Positions 7,835-15,698 of a stretch of DNA of 64,000 nt are shown here, one piece after another. Where the stretch lies: positions 2,108,001 to 2,172,000 of the forward strand of contig NZ_LT907982.1 of NCBI RefSeq assembly GCF_900230215.1, written 5' to 3'. Under the pieces are notes generated by a model, which saw only the letters and a list, made by a program, of their open reading frames with translations, was not told the DNA's origin and ran no database searches. Each line of letters opens with the position of its first letter. The stretch's first letter is position 1. The position numbers were made by a program, and so were the translations under genes. This DNA comes from Jatrophihabitans sp. GAS493 (GTDB taxonomy: Bacteria; Actinomycetota; Actinomycetes; Mycobacteriales; Jatrophihabitantaceae).

Positions 7835-9175
7835 ATGACTCGCAAACTTCATCTCGCTCTGCATCCCTACGGCGTGGGCGGCCCCGGCCAGCACGGACTC
7901 TGGAAGGACCCGCGGGTGGCCAAGAACGCCAGCATCGACATTCGTTACTACATCCAGCAGGCCCAGGCCGCCGAGCACGCACTGTTCGACGCCCTCTTCA
8001 TCGTCGACAGCCAGTTCATCAACAGCACCTACCCATCGCACTACCTCAACCGGTTGGAGCCGTTGACGCTGCTCTCGGCCGTCGCCGTGCACACCAACCG
8101 CATCGGGCTGGTCGGCACCGCCAGCTCGACCTACAACTCGCCGTTCAACCTGGCCCGGCGCTTCGCCTCGCTCGATCACATCAGCGGGGGCCGGGCCGGG
8201 TGGAACGTCGTCACCAGCTTCGACACCGGAACGTCGCGCAACTATGGCCTCGACGAGCACCTCGACTACGCCAGCCGGTACGGCCGGGCGCTGGAGTCCG
8301 TGCAGGTCATCCGCGGGCTCTGGGACTCTTACGAGGACGACGCCTTCCCGGCCGATGTCGAGCGCGGAGTCTTCCTCGACCCGTCGAAGCTTCACGCGCT
8401 CGAGCACGTCGGGGAGCACTTCAGCGTGGCCGGGCCGCTGAACCTCTCCCGCTCGCCGCAGGGGCAGCCGGTGATCTTCCAGGCCGGCGTCTCCGAAGAA
8501 GGGCGTAACCTCGCGGCCCAGGTCGCCGAGGGGATCTACGCCCCGGGCGGATCGCTGGAGCAGGCCCGCGAGTACTACTCGGACATCAAGCGGCGCACGG
8601 CCGAGGCCGGACGGGACCCGGAGCACATCAAGATCTTCATCCACGGCGGCCCGATCGTCGCCGCCACCGACGACGCGGCCCGTAGCCGGGAGCGGGAGAT
8701 CTTCGAGGAGGACAACGACTTCGCGAGCAACCTGGCGCTGCTCGGCCGCGGCTTCGGCGCGCACGACTTCAGCCAGTACGACCCGGACGGGCCGTTCCCG
8801 GATGTGGCCCACCTGGCTGAGCGGGGCGGGCGGACGGGGGCGGCGAAGATCATCGAGCGGGCGCGGCGGGAGAACCTGACGCTGCGCCAGGTGGTGGAGA
8901 CCGCCTCCGATTTCAAGCGCTCGCCCTTCGTCGGGTCGCCGCAGACGGTGGCCGACACGATCGAGACCTGGTTCAACGCCGGCACCTTTGACGGAATCAA
9001 CCTCGCCTTCCGCACCAACGACGAGCTCAACCTCTTCGTGGACGGGGTGGTGCCGATCCTGCAGCAGCGGGGGCTCTTCCGCACCGAGTACGAGGCGGAG
9101 ACCCTGCGCGGGCACCTCGGCCTGCCCATCCCGGCCAACCGCTACAGCCGTGAACTCGTCGGATCCCAGGGCTGA
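7835..9175 (+). CDS. FMN-dependent monooxygenase, NtaA/SnaA/DszA family, second copy (446 aa)
   Basis: The protein is clearly paralogous to the product of 1129-2502. It shares FIVDSQFI, YPSHYLNRLEPLTLLSAVAVHT, SLDHISGGRAGWNVVTS, QGQPVIFQAGVSEEGR and FVGSPQTVADTIETWF. It should oxidise a substrate with reduced FMN supplied in trans. SD GGAAG precedes the ATG. The 5' leader shares ATCAATCCGAA with the leader of the SBP gene (near 2530). Two non-identical copies in one operon suggest either two steps of a pathway or two related substrates. Confidence 0.9.
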   Translation: MTRKLHLALHPYGVGGPGQHGLWKDPRVAKNASIDIRYYIQQAQAAEHALFDALFIVDSQFINSTYPSHYLNRLEPLTLLSAVAVHTNRIGLVGTASSTYNSPFNLARRFASLDHISGGRAGWNVVTSFDTGTSRNYGLDEHLDYASRYGRALESVQVIRGLWDSYEDDAFPADVERGVFLDPSKLHALEHVGEHFSVAGPLNLSRSPQGQPVIFQAGVSEEGRNLAAQVAEGIYAPGGSLEQAREYYSDIKRRTAEAGRDPEHIKIFIHGGPIVAATDDAARSREREIFEEDNDFASNLALLGRGFGAHDFSQYDPDGPFPDVAHLAERGGRTGAAKIIERARRENLTLRQVVETASDFKRSPFVGSPQTVADTIETWFNAGTFDGINLAFRTNDELNLFVDGVVPILQQRGLFRTEYEAETLRGHLGLPIPANRYSRELVGSQG

Positions 9176-9184
9176 GGCGGGCAG

Positions 9185-10930
9185 ATGAGCGACTACTCCG
9201 CCACCAGCGGCCGGGACGTGCACACCGTGTATTTCCCGCATGCCACACCACCGGCCGAAGTCGATGTCCTGATCGTCGGCGCCGGCCCGGTCGGCCTGGC
9301 CGCCGCCATCGAGTTGACCGCCCGGGGAGTGCTGGTGGCCGTCGTCGACCAGGCCCGGACCGCCACCCTGATCCGGGCCGGGGCGATGGGGCACACCCCG
9401 CGGGTCGTGGAGCATTTCCGGCGCTGGGGGGTGCTGCAGCAGATTCGCGACGAGTGGACCTTCCCGCCGGAGTGGAACCGCGGTATTCGCCTCGTCACCT
9501 CGCTGGTCGGGCATGAGCTGTTGCCGACCGAAACCCCGTCCTTCAGCGGCCGGGGGAGCGGGCGGCACTCCTCGGAGGAGGCGCTGCGCCGTCCGCAGTC
9601 CGCGCTGCAGCAGGTGTTCCTGGAGCACTTGGAGCGGCACAGTGTCAGCGTCTCCGGCGGCTGGCGGCTGACCGCGCTGCGCCAGGATGGCGGGGCCGAT
9701 GGTGGCGGGATCGATGGTGGCGGGATCGATGGTGGCGGGATCGAGGCCGAATTGGATGAGGGCGATCATGCGGCGACGCGCACCGTGCGGGCCCGCTACG
9801 TCATCGGAGCCGACGGTGGCAGCAGCAGCGTACGGCGGCTGGCCGGCATCGAGCGCGACGGCGAATATGCGACCGAGAAGCGACTGCGACTCATCGTGCG
9901 CACCGGGGACATCTCCGACCGGGTCGGGCCCGCGCCGAGTGGCACCAACATCGTCTTCAACAACCGGGCCTCCGGCTTCCTCGCCGCTGTGAGTACCCGT
10001 GAATGGCGCGTCTACGCGGGGCCGTACCCGCTGGATTACGAACCGACCGACGCCGAACTGGTCGAAGTGGCCCAGGCCGCCTTCGGCTTCGACGTCGACC
10101 TCGAGATCGCCTCGGCTACGACGTTCTATCAGGCAACCCGGATAGCCCGGACCTTCCGATCCGATCGGGTGTTGTTGGCGGGCGACGCGGCGCACGTCCG
10201 CACCCCGGGCGGGAACCTCGGTGAGGGATTCGGGGACGTGGTGAACCTCGGCTGGAAACTTGCCGCGGTACTCGCCGGCCGCGCGCCGGAGGCACTGCTG
10301 GACTCCTACGATCAGGAGCGGCGGCCGCACAACTGGCGGGTCGGCGACTTCGCTCTGGCCCGGGCCCAGCGATCGCAGCTGGCGCTGGCTGACATCCGCC
10401 GGATCGGTGTGCCGGACGACGACGACCTCACCGCCGATGCCGTCCGCCGACGGGCCCAGATAGCCGACCGGCTGGCGGCCGACCGGGTTAACGCGAGCGG
10501 TGTGACCTTCGACGAGCGCTACGACGCATCGACCGTGCTCTGGTACGAGGAGGGTCAGCTGGAGTCGGAGCCCGGCTGGCGGCCCGACCGGTACGACGAC
10601 GATCCACGTCCGGGGCATCGGGCTCCGGACGGCGTGATCGATCCCTACGGTGGGACGCTCTATGACCGGATCGGCAGCAACTTCGCCCTGCTGGTGCTCT
10701 CGGCCGACCGCAGCGTCGAGGCCGAGTTCATCCGCGCGGCCGCCGAGCGCGGTGTGCCGTTCACCGTTGTGCACTTGGACGATCCGCAGGTACGTGAGCT
10801 CTACGGAGCGGAGAACGTCCTGGTCCGGCCGGATCAGCACGTCGCCTGGCGTGGTGCGGAGCTGCCGAACGGCGGAGCCGCGGCTGTTCTCGATCTCATC
10901 CTCGGTGCTGCACTCATCACCGTCGCCTAA
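9185..10930 (+). CDS. FAD-dependent aromatic-type monooxygenase, PheA/TfdB/PHBH family (581 aa)
   Basis: This is a single-component flavoprotein hydroxylase. Its Rossmann GxGxxG motif is in LIVGAGPVGLAAAIELTARG at about residues 27-46. The DG motif is YVIGADGGSSSVRRL, and the FAD/ribityl GD block reads LLAGDAAHVRTPGGNLGEGF. The C-terminal 90 residues resemble the thioredoxin-like domain of phenol hydroxylases. It uses NAD(P)H and O2 on phenols or other small rings in known relatives. A Gly-rich triplicated segment interrupts the region near residue 175 (see repeat at 9698). The gene lies 9 nt after the FMN monooxygenase, in the same operon. Confidence 0.87.
   Translation: MSDYSATSGRDVHTVYFPHATPPAEVDVLIVGAGPVGLAAAIELTARGVLVAVVDQARTATLIRAGAMGHTPRVVEHFRRWGVLQQIRDEWTFPPEWNRGIRLVTSLVGHELLPTETPSFSGRGSGRHSSEEALRRPQSALQQVFLEHLERHSVSVSGGWRLTALRQDGGADGGGIDGGGIDGGGIEAELDEGDHAATRTVRARYVIGADGGSSSVRRLAGIERDGEYATEKRLRLIVRTGDISDRVGPAPSGTNIVFNNRASGFLAAVSTREWRVYAGPYPLDYEPTDAELVEVAQAAFGFDVDLEIASATTFYQATRIARTFRSDRVLLAGDAAHVRTPGGNLGEGFGDVVNLGWKLAAVLAGRAPEALLDSYDQERRPHNWRVGDFALARAQRSQLALADIRRIGVPDDDDLTADAVRRRAQIADRLAADRVNASGVTFDERYDASTVLWYEEGQLESEPGWRPDRYDDDPRPGHRAPDGVIDPYGGTLYDRIGSNFALLVLSADRSVEAEFIRAAAERGVPFTVVHLDDPQVRELYGAENVLVRPDQHVAWRGAELPNGGAAAVLDLILGAALITVA
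9698..9742 (+). repeat. Three tandem 15-nt units inside the FAD monooxygenase gene
   Basis: GATGGTGGCGGGATC occurs three times in perfect tandem, encoding repeated DGGGI. The unit is a multiple of three, so copy-number change would keep the frame and alter only a glycine-rich surface loop. Confidence 0.9.
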
Positions 10931-10953
10931 TGGGCGACAGGAAGACGGACATC

Positions 10954-12012
10954 ATGACTGATTCACTTGCCCAGCCGCGATTTCGACTCGGCTTTCTCAC
11001 CCACGTCCAGGGTCGGGGGAGCGGACCGGCGGAACTGGCTCAGACCTACCGCAATGCCCAGGAACTCTTCGTCGCTGCCGACGAGCTCGGCTTCGACGTC
11101 GGCTGGGTCGCCCAGCATCACGTCAGCCTCGGTGGCGGTGGGCTCTCCTCGCCGTGGACGTTTCTCGCCCATGCCGCTGCCCGGACGACGCGGATCCGGC
11201 TCGGCACCGCCATCACCATCCTCCCGCTGGAGCACCCGGTCCGGCTGGCCGAGGACGTAGCAGTGGTGGACACCCTCAGTGGCGGCCGGGTGGAGATCGG
11301 CGTCGGCAGTGGGGCCAGCGAACTGGAGTACGCCGCCTTCGGACGCGACGCCGCGCGGAAGCGGGAGCTGACCAGCGAAGGGTTGGCCATTCTGCGAACT
11401 GCCTTGTCCAATAAGGAGGTTGGGGCCGCCGGGTTCACCATCCAGCCGCCGGTGGCCGACTTCACCGAGCGGATCTGGCAGGGCGTCTTCAGCCAGCCGG
11501 GGGCGGAGTACGCCGCCGCGGGCGGGTCGAACCTGCTGCTCAACCGTGCGGCCTACGGTTACGACGCGCCGACCGACGAGGTGCAGCGGCCGTGGGCCGA
11601 CTCCTTCCTGGGAGCCTGGGACCAGCCCCGGGCGCCGCGGATCGGACTCTCCCGGTTCATCTTCCCGGCGGCCGACAAGCGCAGCGCGCTCGAGCAGATC
11701 GGCGCCGACGTGCATCGCGCGGCGCAGAAATTCGGCGCGAAGGGCGCCTTCCCGGTTGGGCTGAGCGTGGAGGAGGCGCTGCGGCGATTCCACTCGTTCT
11801 ACGGGCATCCCGATGAGATCGTCGCCGAGTTGCAGCAGGAGAAGGTGTTACCGGTGGCGACCGACCTGATTGCCCAATTCAATCCGGCCATCCCCGATCA
11901 CGACGCGGCGATCCGGGCTCTCGAGCTCATCGCCACCGAGGTCGCACCCGCGCTCGGGTGGCGGCCCGAGGTTCATTCGTCCGCGCGCAGCGCCGAACTG
12001 GCTGGAGTCTGA
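10954..12012 (+). CDS. Luciferase-like FMN-dependent oxidoreductase, probably TIGR04027/KPN_01858 type (352 aa)
   Basis: This is a bacterial-luciferase-fold protein (LLM class). Typical blocks are FDVGWVAQHHV, RLGTAITILPLEHPVRLAEDVAVVDTLS and RVEIGVGSGASELEY. The overall pattern recalls the putative luciferase-like monooxygenases found in enterobacterial sulfur-scavenging clusters; that subfamily call is from memory and moderate. ATG 10954 is preferred because SD AGGAAG at 10939-10944 precedes it by 9 nt. An in-frame ATG at 10930 overlaps the upstream TAA and would add 8 residues. It is the third flavin-dependent oxygenase type in the operon. Confidence 0.83.
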   Translation: MTDSLAQPRFRLGFLTHVQGRGSGPAELAQTYRNAQELFVAADELGFDVGWVAQHHVSLGGGGLSSPWTFLAHAAARTTRIRLGTAITILPLEHPVRLAEDVAVVDTLSGGRVEIGVGSGASELEYAAFGRDAARKRELTSEGLAILRTALSNKEVGAAGFTIQPPVADFTERIWQGVFSQPGAEYAAAGGSNLLLNRAAYGYDAPTDEVQRPWADSFLGAWDQPRAPRIGLSRFIFPAADKRSALEQIGADVHRAAQKFGAKGAFPVGLSVEEALRRFHSFYGHPDEIVAELQQEKVLPVATDLIAQFNPAIPDHDAAIRALELIATEVAPALGWRPEVHSSARSAELAGV

Positions 12013-12014
12013 GG

Positions 12015-12899
12015 ATGCCGAGTAACGAGCAGAACGACTACTTCGGGCCGCCCGCACTGCGCGTGCGGGGAACGATCCTGGTTATTCCGGGGCGTGGTGA
12101 AACCCCGCAATCCTATGGACGTTTCGCCTCGCGCCTCGCGGCGGACGCCTACCGGGTGCGCGTCCTGCGGCGACCCGAGATCGACCCGGGCGATGTCGAC
12201 GGGTCACTTCGTCAGCTCGCCGATCAGTTGGGTGCCGCGGTCGCCGATCTGGCCTCAGCGGGACCGATCGCGCAGCCGTTGGTGCTGGTCGGTTCGGACA
12301 GCGGTGCGGCGGCAGTCGGCGCGCTCGTTGCTGGCGCAGCGGAAACTGCGGCAGCGGCAACTGGTGTGGCTGTGACTGGTGCGGCTGTGACTGGTGCGGC
12401 GGTGGCCGGGGCGGCTTTGCGCGGCGCGGTTGCGGCCGGCGCGCAGCGCGAAGTGGCGTGGTGGCCGCAGGCGGTCGTGCTGGCCGGCTTGCCGGGCTAC
12501 GGTGCGCACGTGGTTGCCGGCTGGGACGAGGAGCTCGCCGCCCGCACCAGTTGCCCGGCGCATCGGGCCGTGCTGAGTGACGACAGCCAGGTGCAGCGCG
12601 GCACGCTGGACGACCCTCTGCCGACGGCGCTGCTCGATGCGGTCTATGGCAGCACCGTCGAGCTCCCGCACCTGCTGCTGGTCGGCGACAGCGACGAATA
12701 CGCCGATCGCGATGCTCTGGCCCGCGCGGCTAAGGCACTGCCGCAGGCTCGTCTGAGCGTGGTGCGTGGCGCTCACCATGATGTCCTCAACGACCTGCAG
12801 CACCGCTCGGTGGCGGCCGAGGCCGTCACGTTCCTCGAGGCGCTGCGGGACGAGTCGAGCCTGGTGCCGATCGTCAACGTTGAGTCGAGCACCTGGTAG
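12015..12899 (+). CDS. Alpha/beta-hydrolase-fold protein (294 aa)
   Basis: The start at 12015 lies two bases after the preceding TGA. The early strand TILVIPGRGETPQSYGRFA carries the oxyanion-type motif. The likely nucleophile elbow is LVGSDSGAAA, and the C-terminal catalytic His is in VVRGAHHDVLNDL, preceded by the acid region LLLVGDSDEYADRD. An alanine/valine-rich low-complexity insertion with three 15-nt units (12360-12404) follows the elbow. As last gene of the operon it may hydrolyse an ester, thioester or amide made by the oxygenases. Substrate unknown. Confidence 0.8.
   Translation: MPSNEQNDYFGPPALRVRGTILVIPGRGETPQSYGRFASRLAADAYRVRVLRRPEIDPGDVDGSLRQLADQLGAAVADLASAGPIAQPLVLVGSDSGAAAVGALVAGAAETAAAATGVAVTGAAVTGAAVAGAALRGAVAAGAQREVAWWPQAVVLAGLPGYGAHVVAGWDEELAARTSCPAHRAVLSDDSQVQRGTLDDPLPTALLDAVYGSTVELPHLLLVGDSDEYADRDALARAAKALPQARLSVVRGAHHDVLNDLQHRSVAAEAVTFLEALRDESSLVPIVNVESSTW
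12360..12404 (+). repeat. Three tandem 15-nt units inside the hydrolase gene
   Basis: Three near-identical copies of ACTGGTGCGGCTGTG encode TG(V/A)AV repeats just after the nucleophile elbow. The period and copy number match the array at 9698-9742 in a neighbouring gene, although the unit sequence differs. Confidence 0.85.
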
Positions 12900-12932
12900 C
12901 CCCTAGCCGGTGCTGGCCGGCCGGTACTCCGG

Positions 12933-14336
12933 TCAGGCTGCCTCGATATCCGGTGGTTTCTCACGTGGTGGGTCGTCTGCCGTGCCTTCCGGTGGTGGGT
13001 CGGGGTCGCTGAGGGGTGGGGTGATGGATTGGTAGTGGTGGCCGGTTGGGGTGCTCCAGTGGTAGTTGCCGTGGGTGTCGCGGTGGGTGATGGTCCAGCC
13101 GAGTTGGTGTTTGAGGCGGTGGTGTCGGCGGCAGAGGGCGTTGAGGTTGCAGGCGCTTGTGCAGCCGGTGGGATACGGGATGCGGTGGTCGAGATCGCAG
13201 CGGCGAGCCGGTCGGGTGCAGGTCGGGAAGGCGCAGGTCCGGTCTCGGGTGATGACGTGTTCGGCGAGGTCGCGGGGTGGTGTGTAGGTGCTGCGGCCGC
13301 GGTCGAGCAGGGTGCCGGACAGGGGGTCGGTGATCAGGCGGCGCCAGGTGCCGGTGGGGTCGGCGGCGATGCGGCGGGCCAGGGCGGCGGGGATCGGGCC
13401 GTACCCGTCGAGGTCACCCGGCAACTCATCCAAGCCCAACAGGGTGGTTGCGGCGACGGTGACGTGAACGCTGGGGCGCAGGCCGTGGGCTTTCGGCAAC
13501 CCCGGATCGTTCAACGCCCGCAGGGCGATGTTCAGGAACGCATCAGCCCGCCGCTGGTCGGCGGTCCGCCCATCCCCGGGGGCCTGAGCTTTCGACTGGT
13601 CGGCGACGGCGTTCACGGCGACCATCACCGCGTCCGCGGCATCGGCGGGGAGGTAGGCCCAGACCGCGGCCATCCCGTCGTCATGAGCGAACCGGGCGAC
13701 CCGACGCTCCTTCACCGCATCTTCGTGGGCCTGGGCATCGGTTTTCGGGTTGAACTTGGCGACGGCGCGGCGGACGGTGCCGGTGAACTGGGTCGGAGTC
13801 TGATGCCCCACCTTGCCCAGCACCGCGTCCTCGACCCGTCGGACGGTGTCGGGGTCGCTGATGTTGGTGATGGCACCGACGAGGGTCATCGCGTGCCGCT
13901 GCGTCGTCCGACCCTCCAACAGCAACCGATGCGTGGTCGGGATCCGGTTGACCAGGGTCACGGCGTGGTCCAACGCGAACCCGGCTGTCCGCGGCGGGAT
14001 CTGCAGCGCACACGACACGTCCGCCTCCGCGGCTTCGAACGCCAACTCCGGCACCGGGGACAGCTCCGCCGCATGAGCACTGATCGACGCCAACAACCCC
14101 GCTTCGGTCGCGGCGAACCAGGCCTGCTGACGACGGACCGCGACCAACAGATCCACCCGCCCAGCATGGGTCAACCGCTCCGGGTCCAGCACCCCCAACA
14201 ACGCCCCCGTCTCAGGACCCGGCTCATGCGCCGCCAACCACGAAGCCACACCATCGGGAAACATCACCGCATCGGCAAACGACGGAACCCGCACAGCAGC
14301 CCCATCATCCGTCTCGTCGTACGGTGTTCCTCCCAT
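12933..14336 (-). CDS. DUF222/HNH endonuclease-domain protein, 13E12-type (467 aa)
   Basis: The N-terminal two-thirds is a helical DUF222 region. The C-terminus has an HNH domain: CAFPTCTRPARRCDLDHRIPY, then NLNALCRRHHRLKH, with a zinc-type CxxxxC pair and the HxxxC/HH metal residues. Such proteins are multicopy in actinobacteria and are known as the 13E12 repeat family. Their role is unclear; a nuclease in recombination or defence is the usual guess. ATG 14336 is chosen; the frame stays open to 14450 but with poor codons. It is convergent with the hydrolase and unrelated to the operon. A second family member is at 52312-53673. Confidence 0.88.
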   Translation of the reverse strand: MGGTPYDETDDGAAVRVPSFADAVMFPDGVASWLAAHEPGPETGALLGVLDPERLTHAGRVDLLVAVRRQQAWFAATEAGLLASISAHAAELSPVPELAFEAAEADVSCALQIPPRTAGFALDHAVTLVNRIPTTHRLLLEGRTTQRHAMTLVGAITNISDPDTVRRVEDAVLGKVGHQTPTQFTGTVRRAVAKFNPKTDAQAHEDAVKERRVARFAHDDGMAAVWAYLPADAADAVMVAVNAVADQSKAQAPGDGRTADQRRADAFLNIALRALNDPGLPKAHGLRPSVHVTVAATTLLGLDELPGDLDGYGPIPAALARRIAADPTGTWRRLITDPLSGTLLDRGRSTYTPPRDLAEHVITRDRTCAFPTCTRPARRCDLDHRIPYPTGCTSACNLNALCRRHHRLKHQLGWTITHRDTHGNYHWSTPTGHHYQSITPPLSDPDPPPEGTADDPPREKPPDIEAA

Positions 14337-14459
14337 ACCCAGAACCGTAGCGGTGAGGTACGACAAAAGTTCGGTCAGCCGCTGGTTCCGAACACAAGGC
14401 ACAGGAAAAGTAAGGAGATTCAACTCAAACAAGACCACACAAGGGTGCACCGGTCGGCG

Positions 14460-15326
14460 CTACAGTCCTCTGCTGTCGCGGCTCTGGACGTGGGCACCCC
14501 CGCCGACCCGGGTTGCGATCACCGCCCCGGAAACGTCTCGCTCGGCCTCGGCGCGGAGGATGGACGGCCGCCCCATCCGCCGACCCTGTGCAATGCGCCA
14601 GGTGTGCCACCCCGGGGCGTGAAGACCGGCCGCCAGGTGCGCGGCCAATGCCGCAGCCGCGACTCCGGTGGCCGGATCCTCCACATAGCCGGCGCGGCGC
14701 GGAAATTGCCGGGCCGTGATGTCGACGTTCTCCGTCCCGGGCGCAAAGGCATAGAAGCCGGTGACGTCGAGCTCGTCACAGACCTGCCAGAGCAGCTCAT
14801 AGTCCGGCTCCAGCGCATCCAGCGCGGACTCCGCCGGCAACGGAATCATCAGCTTCGCTCGGGCCGTCGACACCGATCGGACCGGTCCCGCGACGTCGTC
14901 CACCTTTGTCCGTAGCGCCTCAGCCACCCTCGTCAAGGCGGCCAAGTCGCTGATTTCGGCGCCGACCACGGGCGCGAACTGGTCGACGACGGCTGAGTCG
15001 CGGTCCCAGGTAACGCCCAACGGCCCAAGCGGGGACTCGACAACGACGCGATGAGCCGGAAGCCGTCCGGCTCGCCCGAGTAGTACGGTCGCGGCGATCG
15101 TGGCATGGACGCACATCTGCATCTCGTGATTGGGCACGAAGTACCGCAGCCGGATATCGCCACCGGCGCGAGGCTGGAGGACGAATGCCGTCTCCGCTCC
15201 GAACTCGGCGGTGCTGGCCTGCATGTCTTCCCCCGTGAGGACGTCTGCACCCAGCACCACCGGGCAGGGGTTCCCCCCGCCCAGACCGTCGGCGAAGACC
15301 GACATCCATACCGCGTCCGGCGCCAT
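14460..15326 (-). CDS. PhzF-family isomerase/epimerase-like protein (288 aa)
   Basis: The protein has the PhzF diaminopimelate-epimerase-like fold. It opens with VFADGLGGGNPCPVVL, then FGAETAFVL with Glu45, the catalytic acid of PhzF. FVPNHEMQMCVHATIA and ATGVAAAALAAHL are further family blocks. The family includes phenazine biosynthesis isomerase and many uncharacterised proteins. No other phenazine gene is near, so phenazine synthesis is not implied. It starts 6 nt after the stop of the DUF1059 gene, forming a two-gene operon. Confidence 0.88.
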   Translation of the reverse strand: MAPDAVWMSVFADGLGGGNPCPVVLGADVLTGEDMQASTAEFGAETAFVLQPRAGGDIRLRYFVPNHEMQMCVHATIAATVLLGRAGRLPAHRVVVESPLGPLGVTWDRDSAVVDQFAPVVGAEISDLAALTRVAEALRTKVDDVAGPVRSVSTARAKLMIPLPAESALDALEPDYELLWQVCDELDVTGFYAFAPGTENVDITARQFPRRAGYVEDPATGVAAAALAAHLAAGLHAPGWHTWRIAQGRRMGRPSILRAEAERDVSGAVIATRVGGGAHVQSRDSRGL

Positions 15327-15332
15327 CGTCGG

Positions 15333-15569
15333 CTAGTCGCTAGGCAGGGCGGCGAAAGCCTTCTTGGTCGAGCGGTACCAGCCCATCCCGGAGATGGGGT
15401 GCTTCCAGCGGCCCTTCATGTCACTCAGGGCCGGCTCGTGCGCGGTATCGCCCTGGGCGACCGATTCCTTGAGGTGGGCGTCCTGCGCTTTGATGACCTC
15501 GTCGGCGGTCTCGCCGTGGAGCGCGAGATCGCATGGTCCGCCCAGCTGCTTACAGGTCATGGTCTTCAT
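15333..15569 (-). CDS. Small DUF1059-family protein (78 aa)
   Basis: MKTMTCKQLGGPCDLALHG followed by TADEVIKAQDAHLKE is the DUF1059 signature, with two conserved Cys residues (Cys6 and Cys13) that could bind metal. Family members are short and of unknown function. A C-terminal extension (GRWKHPISGMGWYRS) is present. It is the first gene of the pair with PhzF. Confidence 0.85.
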   Translation of the reverse strand: MKTMTCKQLGGPCDLALHGETADEVIKAQDAHLKESVAQGDTAHEPALSDMKGRWKHPISGMGWYRSTKKAFAALPSD

Positions 15570-15642
15570 ATTTCTGCGGTTCCTCTCGTTGCGGTGGCTG
15601 TTATCTGGTCAGCCTAGAAGAGCCGCCGGAGGAGACGCTTCT

Positions 15643-15656
15643 TTGATCCTGATCAA
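15643..15656. promoter_or_regulatory. Inverted repeat between DUF1059 and MFS genes
   Basis: TTGATC-CT-GATCAA is a perfect 14-bp inverted repeat about 75 bp upstream of the DUF1059 start. It could be an operator for that gene or chance. No T-run follows it. Confidence 0.3.
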
Positions 15657-15698
15657 TCTGAACCGGGCGTCAGCACCCCAGTCAGAAGAGGAGGCGCG

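Noticed and set aside
7700-10840. A 1046-codon open frame on the minus strand opposite the monooxygenase genes
   Set aside because: It is antisense to three well-supported genes, has no recognisable domain and low-complexity Arg/Gly/Val-rich composition typical of high-GC shadow frames.
13029-14915. A 628-codon + strand frame over the first DUF222-HNH gene
   Set aside because: The minus strand encodes a clear HNH domain; the + frame has no motif and runs across the gap into PhzF.
14460-15569. Phenazine biosynthesis locus
   Set aside because: Only a PhzF-like isomerase is present; no phzA/B/C/D/E/G genes are nearby, and the family is widespread without phenazines.
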